From Curtobacterium sp. MCLR17_007 (GTDB taxonomy: Bacteria; Actinomycetota; Actinomycetes; Actinomycetales; Microbacteriaceae): a stretch of 64,000 bases of DNA. The translations under genes were made by a program, and so were the position numbers. How positions within the stretch are numbered: position 1 is the stretch's first letter; every line of letters starts with the position of its first letter. Positions 16,768 through 24,332 of the stretch are shown piece by piece. The stretch spans positions 2,728,001-2,792,000 of the forward strand of contig NZ_CP126271.1 of NCBI RefSeq assembly GCF_003234655.2, read 5' to 3'. Under the pieces are notes generated by a model. The model saw nothing but the letters and a program-made list of their open reading frames with translations, made no database searches and was not told the DNA's origin.

Positions 16768-17634
16768 CTACAACCCGAACCCTCCGTCCGACGTCAGCAC
16801 CTGCCCGACCACCCAGCTGCCGCTCGACGTGGCCAACCACCCGATCAGCTCGGCCGGGTCCTGCGGCGTCCCCACCCGCCCGAACGGCGTGCTCGCGACG
16901 TACGCGTCCAGGTCCTCCAGCGATCGGTCGGTCGTCTCCGGGTCCATGTAGCCGGTGTTGACCGGACCGGGGTTGATCGTGTTGAGCACGATGCCGAGCT
17001 CCAGCAGCTCGGCGGCCACCGTCGCGGTGACCCCCGCGAGGGCGGCCTTGCTGGCGGCGTAGGCCACCTCGCCGCGCATCGCGCCGTGGATCTGCCCCGA
17101 CGTCATCCAGAAGACGTGACCCTGGGCCTCGGCGTACGGCCCGGCTCCCGCGATCCGGTCACCCGGACGTCGGGGTCCGTCGCTGGCGGGCGCGCGACGA
17201 CGGGCGAACTCCGCGGTGAGCAGCATCGTCGCTCGGGTGTTGACCTCCCAGAAGGCGCTGAGCCGCTCCGGCGTCATGTCGAGGATGCTGCCGTCGTCGC
17301 CGCTCTTCGCGTGGTTGCAGACCAGCACGTCGACCTGCCCGGTGAGCGCAGCCGCCGCCGAGAGCACGTCGGGCACGGACGACGGATCGCGCAGGTCGGC
17401 CGACACGTCCGCGAACCGGGCGCCGTCGACCAGGACGTCGCGGATGCCGTCGCGGACCGCGTCCAGGTCGTCACCGCCCCACGGCAGGTCCAGGTCGTGC
17501 GGTCGGTGGTGGTGGATGACGACGTCCGCGCCGAGTACGGCCAGCTTGCGGGCGACGGCGAACCCGATGCCGCGGCGCCGCGAGACGCCGGTGACGAGGG
17601 CGGTCTTGCCGTGCAGGGGAAGGAGTGCGGACAT
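16768..17634 (-). CDS. SDR family oxidoreductase
   Basis: 288 residues. NAD(P) Rossmann motif near the N-terminus is TALVTGVSRRRGIGFAVARKL, a slightly extended TGxxxGxG. DLRDPSS and LVCNHAKSGDD (instead of NNAG), the YAASKAAL active site (Tyr-x-x-x-Lys) and NTINPGPVNTGYMD follow; it ends with the family-typical SDGGFGL. Sequence style matches 3-oxoacyl-ACP reductase-like SDRs that act on unknown small alcohols. ATG at 17634 preceded by GGAGTG. Stands alone; substrate cannot be told. Confidence 0.85.
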   Translation of the reverse strand: MSALLPLHGKTALVTGVSRRRGIGFAVARKLAVLGADVVIHHHRPHDLDLPWGGDDLDAVRDGIRDVLVDGARFADVSADLRDPSSVPDVLSAAAALTGQVDVLVCNHAKSGDDGSILDMTPERLSAFWEVNTRATMLLTAEFARRRAPASDGPRRPGDRIAGAGPYAEAQGHVFWMTSGQIHGAMRGEVAYAASKAALAGVTATVAAELLELGIVLNTINPGPVNTGYMDPETTDRSLEDLDAYVASTPFGRVGTPQDPAELIGWLATSSGSWVVGQVLTSDGGFGL

Positions 17635-17786
17635 GGTGGACCTCTCGGACGTGCGCCGGGGATCGGCGCGCAGGTGTGGTCGGAGACGGTTCAGCGGCAC
17701 TGCATGACCAGCACACTACCGACGTCGACGCAGGAGTGCACCCGCAACCGGCGAGCCGATTCCCGCGGGTGTGTGACTTCCGTCGG

Positions 17787-17835
17787 GTTCACCCCGTCTC
17801 ACTGGTGAACAGCAACCGCCGGGAACGCCCGGCGG
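17787..17835 (+). promoter_or_regulatory. inverted repeat and 5' leader hairpin upstream of Asp23 copy 2
   Basis: GTTCACC (17787... 17793 region; exact arms 17787-17793) and GGTGAAC (17804-17810) form a perfect 7-bp inverted repeat with a 10-nt spacer. Directly after it, CCGCCGGG (17816-17823) and CCCGGCGG (17828-17835) form an 8-bp hairpin with an AACG loop, ending 6 nt before the GAGAGG ribosome-binding site of the gene at 17857. One could be an operator, the other a leader structure that affects translation. Confidence 0.45.
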
Positions 17836-17856
17836 GAACACGAGAGGAAACGACAC

Positions 17857-18318
17857 ATGGCTGACACCACGACCACCACCCCGGCGACCACCGCCGCTGC
17901 CACGCGCAGCGGCCAGCACGCGGGCGCGAACGGCGTCTCCGGCGCGACGAAGATCGAGGACACCGTCGTCGAGAAGGTCGCCGGCATCGCCGCCCGCGAG
18001 GTCAACGGCGTGTACTCGCTCGGATCCGGCGCGGCCCGCGCGATCGGCGCCATCCGTGACGCGATCGGCCAGCACGACCACGGCCAGGGCGTCAAGGTCG
18101 AGGTCGGCGAGAAGCAGGTCGCCGCTGACATCGTGATCGTCGCCGAGTACCCCGTGGCACTGCAGCAGGTCGCCGACGGCGTCCGCGCGTCCGTCACGCG
18201 TGCGCTCCAGCAGATCGTCGGCATGGAGGTCGCCGAGGTCAACGTCACCGTCCAGGACGTCCACATCCCCGGTGACGACGACGACAACGACGACAAGAAG
18301 GAGTCGCGCGTCGAATGA
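17857..18318 (+). CDS. Asp23/Gls24 family envelope stress protein (copy 2)
   Basis: 153 residues. Core identical in layout to copy 1 (3990-4382): KIEDTVVEKVAGIAAREVNGV, GSGAARAIGAIRDAIGQ, VEVGEKQVAADIVIVAEYPVALQQ, EVNVTVQDVHIPGD. Differences are a Thr/Ala-rich N-terminus (about 30 residues) and a more acidic DDDDNDDKKESRVE tail. Good RBS (GAGAGGAAA) 8-15 nt upstream of the ATG. Its stop overlaps the aquaporin start by 4 nt (ATGA, 18315-18318), an unusual partner for Asp23. Role inferred: envelope or osmotic stress. Confidence 0.88.
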   Translation: MADTTTTTPATTAAATRSGQHAGANGVSGATKIEDTVVEKVAGIAAREVNGVYSLGSGAARAIGAIRDAIGQHDHGQGVKVEVGEKQVAADIVIVAEYPVALQQVADGVRASVTRALQQIVGMEVAEVNVTVQDVHIPGDDDDNDDKKESRVE

Positions 18319-19106
18319 CCGGTCGCAACGAGCCGGTGAGCGAGTCGACCTCCGAGCAGCGGCGTGAGGACGCCGCTGCCTGGAGTCCGCTCGCCCGGTA
18401 CCTCTCCGAGTTCTTCGGGACGTTCCTGCTCGTCCTCGGCGGCGTCGGCACGGCGCTCTTCGCCGCGAACTTCCCGAGCAGCACCGACAACCAGTCGGGC
18501 GTCGGGTTCCTCGGCGTCGCGCTGGCGTTCGGCCTGACCGTGATGGCCGGCATCGCCGCCGTCGGGCACATCTCCGGCGGCCACTTCAACCCGGCGGTCA
18601 CGCTCGGGCTGTTCGCCGCGGGTCGCACCGACGCGAAGCACGTCCCCGGGTACCTGGTGTCCCAGGTCCTCGGCGGCCTCGCGGGCACGAGCGTCATCGC
18701 GATCGTGCTGTCCGGCAAGCGCGGGGCCTTCGCGGCCGCGCAGGACGCCGGCTTCGCCTCGAACGGCTTCGGCGACCACAGTCCCGGCGGCTACGGCCTC
18801 GGCGCGGTGTTCCTGACCGAGGCGGTCCTGACCGGCGTCTTCGTCGCGGTGATCCTCTCGGTGACCGCGAAGCGCGAGTACCAGGCGCTGGCCCCGATCG
18901 GGATCGGCCTGACGCTGACGCTGATCCACCTCATCAGCATCCCGGTCAGCAACACCTCGGTGAACCCGGCCCGCTCGATCGCGAGCGCGGTCTACGGCGG
19001 TGCCGACCCGCTGGCGCAGCTCTGGGTGTTCATCGTCGCCCCGATCCTCGGCGGCGTCGTCGCCGGTGCGGTCGTCCGGCTGGCACGTCGGCGCGAGCGG
19101 GCGTGA
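18315..19106 (+). CDS. aqpZ: aquaporin, AqpZ type
   Basis: 263 residues with six membrane segments and two half-helices. First NPA in SGGHFNPAVTLG (92-94), second in SVNPARSIAS (217-219). Selectivity-filter residues match Escherichia coli AqpZ: His205 in LIHLISIP, Thr214, Arg220, so a water-selective channel is expected rather than a glycerol facilitator. The N-terminus has about 25 extra polar residues. Starts within the Asp23 stop codon (4-nt overlap), so water-channel synthesis is coupled to the stress protein. Followed by a palindromic terminator. Confidence 0.92.
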   Translation: MTGRNEPVSESTSEQRREDAAAWSPLARYLSEFFGTFLLVLGGVGTALFAANFPSSTDNQSGVGFLGVALAFGLTVMAGIAAVGHISGGHFNPAVTLGLFAAGRTDAKHVPGYLVSQVLGGLAGTSVIAIVLSGKRGAFAAAQDAGFASNGFGDHSPGGYGLGAVFLTEAVLTGVFVAVILSVTAKREYQALAPIGIGLTLTLIHLISIPVSNTSVNPARSIASAVYGGADPLAQLWVFIVAPILGGVVAGAVVRLARRRERA

Positions 19107-19146
19107 CGGCGGGTCGCGCGCCCTCCTGATCCGGGCGCGCGACGAG

Positions 19147-19192
19147 ACGAACGGGAGGCCCGGTGCCAGCTGGCACCGGGCCTCCCGTTCGT
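19147..19192. terminator. family palindrome copy 1 (46 bp, perfect)
   Basis: Perfect palindrome whose half begins ACGAACGGGAGGCCCGG and meets at GCCAGCTGGC. Lies between the convergent aquaporin and TetR genes. Shares the core GGAGGCCCGGTGCCAG with copies at 25757, 32889 and 53732, so it belongs to a dispersed intergenic family acting as terminators. Confidence 0.8.
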
Positions 19193-19208
19193 CGTGTGCG
19201 CGGGGCGC

Positions 19209-19805
19209 TCAGAACGCGGGCCGCTCCTCGAAGACCGACATCAGCATCGCCGCGCCGAGGCGCGCGGACCGGGCCGGCTTCGCCGACCCCTGGACGGCGG
19301 ACTCGACGCGGGCTCCCTCGACCAGCAGCGACAGCGTCTCGGCGATGTGGGACGGCATGTCGGCCCGTGCGCAGAGCAGGGCGAGGTGGTGCTCGACGTC
19401 GCGGAAGTGCTCCGCGGCCAGTTCGGCGATGAGCGGGTCCTGGCGGCCGAGCTCGGCGTGCCCGTTGATGAACGCGCAACCGCGCCAGCCCTCGTCCTCG
19501 AAGCACTCCTCGAGGTAGCTGAAGATGCCGAGGATCTCGTCACGCGGGTCCGGAGAGGCCTCCGCGATGTGCGCGAGCGCCCGTCGCCAGGCACCGTGCC
19601 AGCGCCGCAGGACCGCGACGACCAGGGACTGCTTGGTCGGGTAGGCCGATCGCAGTTCCGCCATGCTGAGCCCCGCGCGCACGGCGACGTCCTCCATCGT
19701 GACGGGCTGGACGCCGTGCTCGGTGAAGAGCGCGTCGGCAGCCGACGAGGCCGCGCGTTGTCGGCTCGTCTCGGGAGCGGGCGGTGTCAACGTGAGGATC
19801 GTCAT
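19209..19805 (-). CDS. TetR family transcriptional regulator
   Basis: 198 residues. N-terminal helix-turn-helix: AADALFTEHGVQPVTMEDVAVRAGLSMAELRSAYPTKQSLVVAVLRRW, standard TetR wording with SMAEL replacing the more usual S-x-x-x-LY-HF. The C-terminal part (CAFINGHAELGRQDPLIAELAAEHF, LSLLVEGARVESAVQGS) resembles TetR proteins of the YxaF/AcrR-like class with GCAF..N motif. Likely repressor of a nearby transcription unit; the three micro-genes upstream on the same strand (64-nt gap) are candidates. Confidence 0.85.
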   Translation of the reverse strand: MTILTLTPPAPETSRQRAASSAADALFTEHGVQPVTMEDVAVRAGLSMAELRSAYPTKQSLVVAVLRRWHGAWRRALAHIAEASPDPRDEILGIFSYLEECFEDEGWRGCAFINGHAELGRQDPLIAELAAEHFRDVEHHLALLCARADMPSHIAETLSLLVEGARVESAVQGSAKPARSARLGAAMLMSVFEERPAF

Positions 19806-19869
19806 CGTGGGTTCGCCTGGTCCTGGTCGCTCGGTCGTCGATCGGTGGTGTCGGTCTCGGTACCGGGGG

Positions 19870-20028
19870 TCACCCGGCGAAGAAGTCCGCGTAGGTGGGG
19901 TCGGCCACCGAGCCGTGGCCCAGGCGGGACCGCACGATCGCCGCGAGGTCGTCCGGCGGGGTCAGTCCCCGGCGACGCCACTCCGCCGGGTCGCGCCGGA
20001 GTTCCTCGAGCGAGCCGCGGTCACGCAT
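19870..20028 (-). CDS. 52-residue hypothetical protein of a micro-gene operon
   Basis: Begins MRDRGSLEELRRDPAEW and ends VADPTYADFFAG. ATG at 20028 has AGGAG 10 nt upstream; the start lies 8 nt inside the end of the preceding 29-residue gene. Arg/Glu-rich helix, then GLTPPDDLAAIVRSRLGHGS. No family recognised. Short length makes the call uncertain, but RBS, overlap and actinobacterial codon use support it. Confidence 0.5.
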   Translation of the reverse strand: MRDRGSLEELRRDPAEWRRRGLTPPDDLAAIVRSRLGHGSVADPTYADFFAG

Positions 20029-20110
20029 CGACCCGCTCCTGTTCGGCGAGCAGCGCGGCCATGTCGATCGGCTGCGTCAGGGTCTCGTCGTACGGCGTGA
20101 CGGCGCTCAT
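20021..20110 (-). CDS. 29-residue micro-protein overlapping both neighbours
   Basis: ATG at 20110 overlaps the stop of the 72-residue gene by 4 nt (ATGA), and its stop (20021-20023) overlaps the next start by 8 nt. Peptide starts MSAVTPYDETLTQPIDM and ends AEQERVDA: acidic, soluble, no membrane segment. No family recognised. Supported only by the chain of overlaps and a plausible third-position GC pattern. Confidence 0.4.
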   Translation of the reverse strand: MSAVTPYDETLTQPIDMAALLAEQERVDA

Positions 20111-20325
20111 GCCGAGAGCCCGAGGACGACGGCGGCCGAGGCCAGGACGGTGACCGAGACCACACCGCTGCCGATCGCGGCGAACTGCAGCGCACGGTGG
20201 CGCTGCGCGTCGCGGACCTCGCTGAACGCGCTGCGGTGGTGTGCGCGTGCCCTGATCGCGACCGCGTCGAACGCGGCCTTGGGCCCTGCGGCGGACTCGA
20301 TCGGTGCTGCGGTCACGGTGCTCAT
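20107..20325 (-). CDS. 72-residue small membrane protein, first gene of the micro-gene operon
   Basis: ATG at 20325 with GAGGAAGAGG just upstream. Residues 1-45 are polar (AAFDAVAIRARAHHRSAFSEVRDAQRHRAL), and residues 46-72 form one membrane helix (FAAIGSGVVSVTVLASAAVVLGLSA) that ends at the C-terminus, so a tail-anchored protein is likely. Followed without gap by the 29- and 52-residue genes and then TetR. Divergent from the AraC gene at 20582. Confidence 0.55.
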   Translation of the reverse strand: MSTVTAAPIESAAGPKAAFDAVAIRARAHHRSAFSEVRDAQRHRALQFAAIGSGVVSVTVLASAAVVLGLSA

Positions 20326-20395
20326 GGTCCTCTTCCTCGTCGTCACGGCGGGGTGCCGTCGGTGTCGATCAGAACCTACGAGTCGGCGCGACGCG

Positions 20396-20558
20396 TGTCC
20401 GGCGGGGTCGGCGGACGTCTCGGATCCCGGACGTCCGGACGCCCCGGACAGCCGGATTCCGGACATCACCCCGCGGGTCGGTCGTGTCCGCGATGCGCGG
20501 GCACCCGGGAGATGAGCGCTTCCCGGACAGCAGCCGTGCCAGGGACCCGGCCGTCCGG
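20396..20558. promoter_or_regulatory. cluster of CCGGAC(A) heptamer-like repeats upstream of AraC gene
   Basis: In 165 bp between the micro-gene operon and the AraC gene, CCGGAC occurs at 20427, 20435, 20444, 20459 and 20523 and its complement GTCCGG at 20397, 20433 and 20553; three of them extend to CCGGACA. Partly expected in GC-rich DNA, but the density is high and the place suits AraC direct-repeat operators. Confidence 0.35.
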
Positions 20559-20581
20559 CACAGTCGGTCACACGATGCTCC

Positions 20582-21529
20582 ATGACTGACGACCGCGCGC
20601 GCGTGCACGACGACACCCGGTCCAGCGACATCGAGCAGGCGCGCGACTTCCTGATCGGTGCCTACGACGCCGACGAGTGGCGTGCCGAGACGACCACACA
20701 GCCGTTCGACTTCCGGTACTCCGCCGTCGGCGACTCGGCGATGACCCTCCGCGCGATCCGGTTCGACGGGCACCTCGAGGGTGTCATGGTCCCGACGACG
20801 GACTTCGTCGTCCAGTGGGTGACCCGTGGCTCGGGCTCGATCGGCGAGGGAGATGCCCGCATCGTCAGCGAGGTCGGTCGGCCGCAGCTCTGGCCGCAGC
20901 ACGGAGCGACCTTCACCTACCGCGACTACGACCAGCGCCTCGTGCAGGTCAACCGCTCCGCACTCGTCGAGCTCGCCGGCGAGCGCGGGGTCGAGGCCGG
21001 GCAGGTGCACCTCGACCACACCATCCGCCCCGACGACCGCGCGATGCAGATCTGGAGGAACACGGTCTCCCTGATCTCGCACACGGTCATGGACCACAAG
21101 GCATCGCCGCTGCTGCAGGCCGAGATGGGACGGCTCGGCGCGCTCGCGCTGCTCGAGCTCTACCCGCTCGTGACGGCGTCGCTCCCCGGCGAACTGCTCC
21201 TCCCTCGCAACGCGCACATCCGACGCGCGGTCGAGTACGTCCACGAGCACGCCCACCGTCCGATCACGAGCACCGACCTGGCCGAGGTGGCCGCGCTCAG
21301 CCTGCGCGCCCTGCAGCAGGCCTTCCAGCGCCAGCTCGGCGTCAGCCCCAACGGCTACATCCGCCAGGTGCGACTCGACCGGGTGCGCGATGCCCTGCTG
21401 CAGGGCGACCCGACGACGACGAGCATCGCGGACGTCGCGCGGACCTGGGGCTTCGCGCACGCCGGGCGGTTCTCGGCCGCCTACCTGGAGCGGCACGGCG
21501 AGTACCCCCGGGCAACGCTCCGGCGCTGA
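20582..21529 (+). CDS. AraC family transcriptional regulator
   Basis: 315 residues. N-terminal AraC-binding-like sensor (about 30-200) with WVTRGSGSIGEGDARIVSEVGRPQLWPQHGATFTYRDYDQRLVQVNRSAL. C-terminal pair of helix-turn-helix units: RAVEYVHEHAHRPITSTDLAEVAALSLRALQQAFQRQLGVSPNGYIRQVRLDRVRDALL and SIADVARTWGFAHAGRFSAAYLERHGEYPRATLRR. It shares the sensor layout and the AWGF/TWGF-H-GRFSAAY ending with the regulator at 49641-50684, so the two are paralogues. Target unknown; adjacent micro-gene operon is the obvious candidate. Confidence 0.9.
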   Translation: MTDDRARVHDDTRSSDIEQARDFLIGAYDADEWRAETTTQPFDFRYSAVGDSAMTLRAIRFDGHLEGVMVPTTDFVVQWVTRGSGSIGEGDARIVSEVGRPQLWPQHGATFTYRDYDQRLVQVNRSALVELAGERGVEAGQVHLDHTIRPDDRAMQIWRNTVSLISHTVMDHKASPLLQAEMGRLGALALLELYPLVTASLPGELLLPRNAHIRRAVEYVHEHAHRPITSTDLAEVAALSLRALQQAFQRQLGVSPNGYIRQVRLDRVRDALLQGDPTTTSIADVARTWGFAHAGRFSAAYLERHGEYPRATLRR

Positions 21530-21540
21530 CCGGCAGTCTG

Positions 21541-21565
21541 CCGTGACGGTCGACGGCCGTCACGG
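21541..21565. terminator. hairpin between convergent AraC and monooxygenase genes
   Basis: CCGTGACGG (21541-21549) pairs with CCGTCACGG (21557-21565) around a 7-nt loop, 11 nt past the AraC stop and 6 nt before the monooxygenase stop. Likely bidirectional. Confidence 0.6.
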
Positions 21566-21571
21566 CGACCG

Positions 21572-22813
21572 TCAGACCGCGTGGGCGACGATCGGCGGCA
21601 GCGGGACGTCGGAGTCGGCCACCCGGGTGAGCTTCGCAGCCACGGGTCGGAACAGCGCCGACGTCAGCACCTTGTCGGCGACGCCGCGGGCCGCCAGACC
21701 CAGGCGGGACTGCGGGTAGGCGAAGTGGACGATGCCCCTCGGGATGCCCTGGATCCGGTCGACCAACGGACGCATCCACCGGTCGAACGCCCCGAACGCC
21801 GCGTCCAGGTCCCGCCGGCTCGGTCGTCCGGGGCCACGGGCGGACAGGGTCGCGGCGAGCACGTACCCGCTCGTCAGGGCGAGCGAGGCACCGCCGCCGC
21901 CCATCGGCGTCACGCACCACGCCGCGTCCCCGATCGCGACGACGCGTCCCCGGTGCCACCGCCGCATCCGGATCTGGGTGAGTTCGTCCAGGTACACGTC
22001 GTCCGACACGGCGAGGCCGTCGAGCACCCGCTCGGACTCCCAGCCGGCACCGGCGTACCGGCGACGCAGCGCCGCCACGGCCTCGTCGCGCTGCACGCCG
22101 GTCAGCCCGTCGCCACCCGCGTACGCCAGGATGGCCCGCGTCGTGCCGTACGGGTCGGGGCGCAGGTGCACCTGTCGGCCACCCACCGCGTTGTACCAGC
22201 GCCACCGGTCGTCGTCCGTCGGGGTGCGCGGGATCGTCCCGAACACCATGGTCACGCCCAGGTCGCGCGCGTCGACGTCGTCGTCCGGGAACACCAGGTC
22301 CCGCGTCCGCGACCGCACGCCCTCCGCGATGACGAGCAGGTCAGCGTGCAGGACCCGTCCGGTGCCGGTGGTCACCGTGACACGGTCCGCGTCGGCACCG
22401 TCGGCCGCTTCCCCGGCCGTGTCCTGGACCTCGTCGATCGTCTCCCCGTAGACCAGCTCCACGCCGGCGGGCAGCGCATCGAGCACCGCACGGGCGAAGT
22501 CGCCGCGCAGGACCTCGAGTTCGGCGGTCGCCCCGTCCGGACCGTCCGAGGGCAGCTCCGCCCGGACCCGGCCGTCCCGGTCGACGAGCACCGTGCCGGT
22601 CTCGGTGGTGTTCACGGCGCGGATCGCCGGCACGAGCCCCATCCGGTCGAGGACCTCGCGGGCGACCCCGCGCACGTCGACGTTCTGTCCGCCGTCACGG
22701 AACGCGGGTGCCCGTTCGATCACGGTCACGTCCCATCCGGTGTGCCGGAGCCACCAGGCGGCCGACAGACCTGCGATGCTCGCCCCGGAGATCACTGCAT
22801 GTGGTTTTGTCAT
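21572..22813 (-). CDS. FAD-dependent aromatic-type monooxygenase
   Basis: 413 residues of the PHBH/TetX-like flavoprotein hydroxylase class. FAD dinucleotide motif: HAVISGASIAGLSAAWWLRHTGWDVTVIER (GxSIAG as in TetX-like proteins), the FAD/NADPH DG-type region LLVIAEGVRSRTRDLV, and GRVVAIGDAAWCVTPMGGGGASLALTSGYVLA (GD motif). Expected to hydroxylate an aromatic or polyketide substrate, possibly detoxifying a drug. Divergent from a MarR repressor gene with two 13-bp palindromes in the 38-nt gap, so probably induced by its substrate through MarR. Confidence 0.88.
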   Translation of the reverse strand: MTKPHAVISGASIAGLSAAWWLRHTGWDVTVIERAPAFRDGGQNVDVRGVAREVLDRMGLVPAIRAVNTTETGTVLVDRDGRVRAELPSDGPDGATAELEVLRGDFARAVLDALPAGVELVYGETIDEVQDTAGEAADGADADRVTVTTGTGRVLHADLLVIAEGVRSRTRDLVFPDDDVDARDLGVTMVFGTIPRTPTDDDRWRWYNAVGGRQVHLRPDPYGTTRAILAYAGGDGLTGVQRDEAVAALRRRYAGAGWESERVLDGLAVSDDVYLDELTQIRMRRWHRGRVVAIGDAAWCVTPMGGGGASLALTSGYVLAATLSARGPGRPSRRDLDAAFGAFDRWMRPLVDRIQGIPRGIVHFAYPQSRLGLAARGVADKVLTSALFRPVAAKLTRVADSDVPLPPIVAHAV

Positions 22814-22843
22814 GCTTTACAGTAAAGCGACTTTGCAGCAAAG
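22814..22843. promoter_or_regulatory. twin MarR-type palindromic operator
   Basis: GCTTTACAGTAAAGC (22814-22828) and CTTTGCAGCAAAG (22831-22843) are two near-identical perfect palindromes whose centres are 16 bp apart. They fill the gap between the divergent flavin monooxygenase and MarR genes; the first begins at the monooxygenase start codon. Strong candidate for the binding site of the adjacent MarR repressor, controlling both genes. Confidence 0.75.
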
Positions 22844-22851
22844 GAACCTGG

Positions 22852-23358
22852 ATGACCGAGATCGACCCCCTGACCCACCCGTGGGCCGAGGACCAGGTCG
22901 CCGCGATGCACCGCCTGCGCGACTGGGCGGTGACCTTCGTGGAGCTGAACCACCACCTGTCGTCCTGGATGGCACTGCCGGTGTCGGACGCGAACGCCCT
23001 GGGGCAGGTCATCTGGGCCGAGGCCGACGGCTCCCCCCTGTCGCCCGCGTCGCTCGCGCGGCGGATCGGGATGACGAGCGGCGCCACCTCGATCCTGCTC
23101 GACCGCCTCGAGACGGCCGGGCACGTGGAGCGGCACCGCGAGAGCACCGACCGCCGGCGCATCACCCTGCGTGCGACGGGGACTGCCCGTGCCGAGAGCC
23201 AGCGGTTCCTGGCGTTCGCGGGCACCGAGATCGCGGCCACCGTGCAGGAGACCCCGACCGAGGACCTCGAGGCCGTCATCCGGTTCCTCGACCGGATGAC
23301 CGCGGCAGCGACCGCGGCGAACACGCGGCTGGTCCAGCGCGCGACCGCCGGTCACTGA
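22852..23358 (+). CDS. MarR family transcriptional regulator
   Basis: 168 residues. Winged-helix core: VIWAEADGSPLSPASLARRIGMTSGATSILLDRLETAGHVERHRESTDRRRITLRATGTARAE, including the wing DRRRITL typical of MarR. Helical ends for dimerisation (about 1-45 and 125-160). ATG at 22852 with AAGGAA 8 nt upstream. It lies 38 nt from the divergent monooxygenase gene and immediately next to the twin palindromes, so autoregulation is likely. Confidence 0.9.
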   Translation: MTEIDPLTHPWAEDQVAAMHRLRDWAVTFVELNHHLSSWMALPVSDANALGQVIWAEADGSPLSPASLARRIGMTSGATSILLDRLETAGHVERHRESTDRRRITLRATGTARAESQRFLAFAGTEIAATVQETPTEDLEAVIRFLDRMTAAATAANTRLVQRATAGH

Positions 23359-23424
23359 GACCCAGACCACTGACAGCACCCGCCGACCAGGATCATGCAC
23401 AGGGATGTGCACGATGATGGCGGC

Positions 23425-24198
23425 ATGGACTCCATCCGCTACGTCGCGATCGGCGACAGCTTCTCCGAGGGCATCGGCGACACCGGCGACGGCACGACCG
23501 CCGGTACCCCGACGCTCCCCGGGTGGACCGGCCGCCTGGCGACCGGCATCGCCGCACTCCACCCCGGCGCCACCGTGTCCTACGCCAACCTCGCCGTCCG
23601 CGGTCGACTGCTCGCCGGGGTCCTGGACGGACAGCTCGACGCGGCGCTCGCCCTCGACCCGGCCCCGACGCTCCTGACCTTCTGCGCGGGTGGCAACGAC
23701 CTGCTGCGTCCGGCCTTCGACCCCGCCGTGCTCATCGGGCCCCTCGAGGCCGCCGTCGAACGCGTGCTGGCGCGCGGCATCCGGTTCGCACTGCTGAGCC
23801 CCGCCGACCCGAGCGCCCGCCTGCCGCTCGGGTCGCTCATCAACCGCCGCGGTGATGCCTGGGCCGATGCCCTCGAGGGCCTGGCCCGACGCCACGACCT
23901 GCCCTTCGTCGACGTGTCACGCGACCGGCACCTGGGCCGTGCGGAGTTCTGGTCGGATGACCGCCTGCACATGAACGCCGCGGGGCACCAGCGCGTGGCC
24001 GACCTCGCGCTGCACGCGATCGAGGCTGGCCCCCTCCCCGCGGAACCGGCGGACGCCCGGACGGCGAAGGCGCGCCTGCCCGAGGAGCTCCGCTACTACC
24101 GCGACCACGTGCTCCCCTGGGTCGGTCGACGCGTGACCCGCCGCTCGTCGGGCGACGGCCGGTCGGCGACCTTCCCCGCGTGGACACCGGTGGTCTGA
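23425..24198 (+). CDS. SGNH/GDSL hydrolase family protein
   Basis: 257 residues. Block I AIGDSFSEGIGDTGDG with nucleophile Ser12; block III FCAGGNDLL; block V WSDDRLHMNAAGHQRVADLAL with the catalytic Asp and His. No signal peptide, so cytoplasmic esterase or lipase acting on an unknown ester. The C-terminal 50 residues (YYRDHVLPWVGRRVTRRSSGDGRS) are basic and probably less ordered; this tail is common in actinobacterial members. ATG at 23425 starts directly at the conserved block. Confidence 0.9.
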   Translation: MDSIRYVAIGDSFSEGIGDTGDGTTAGTPTLPGWTGRLATGIAALHPGATVSYANLAVRGRLLAGVLDGQLDAALALDPAPTLLTFCAGGNDLLRPAFDPAVLIGPLEAAVERVLARGIRFALLSPADPSARLPLGSLINRRGDAWADALEGLARRHDLPFVDVSRDRHLGRAEFWSDDRLHMNAAGHQRVADLALHAIEAGPLPAEPADARTAKARLPEELRYYRDHVLPWVGRRVTRRSSGDGRSATFPAWTPVV

Positions 24199-24332
24199 GC
24201 ACCCCCTCAGAGAGTGGTGAACACGCAGGATCAGCGCGGTTCCCCGCACGTCCCGACGGCCCCGGTTGCCGCTGGACGGACCAGCCGGTGCACTGGACGG
24301 GTCCATGCCAGCCGACGTCAGGGGAGACGGCC

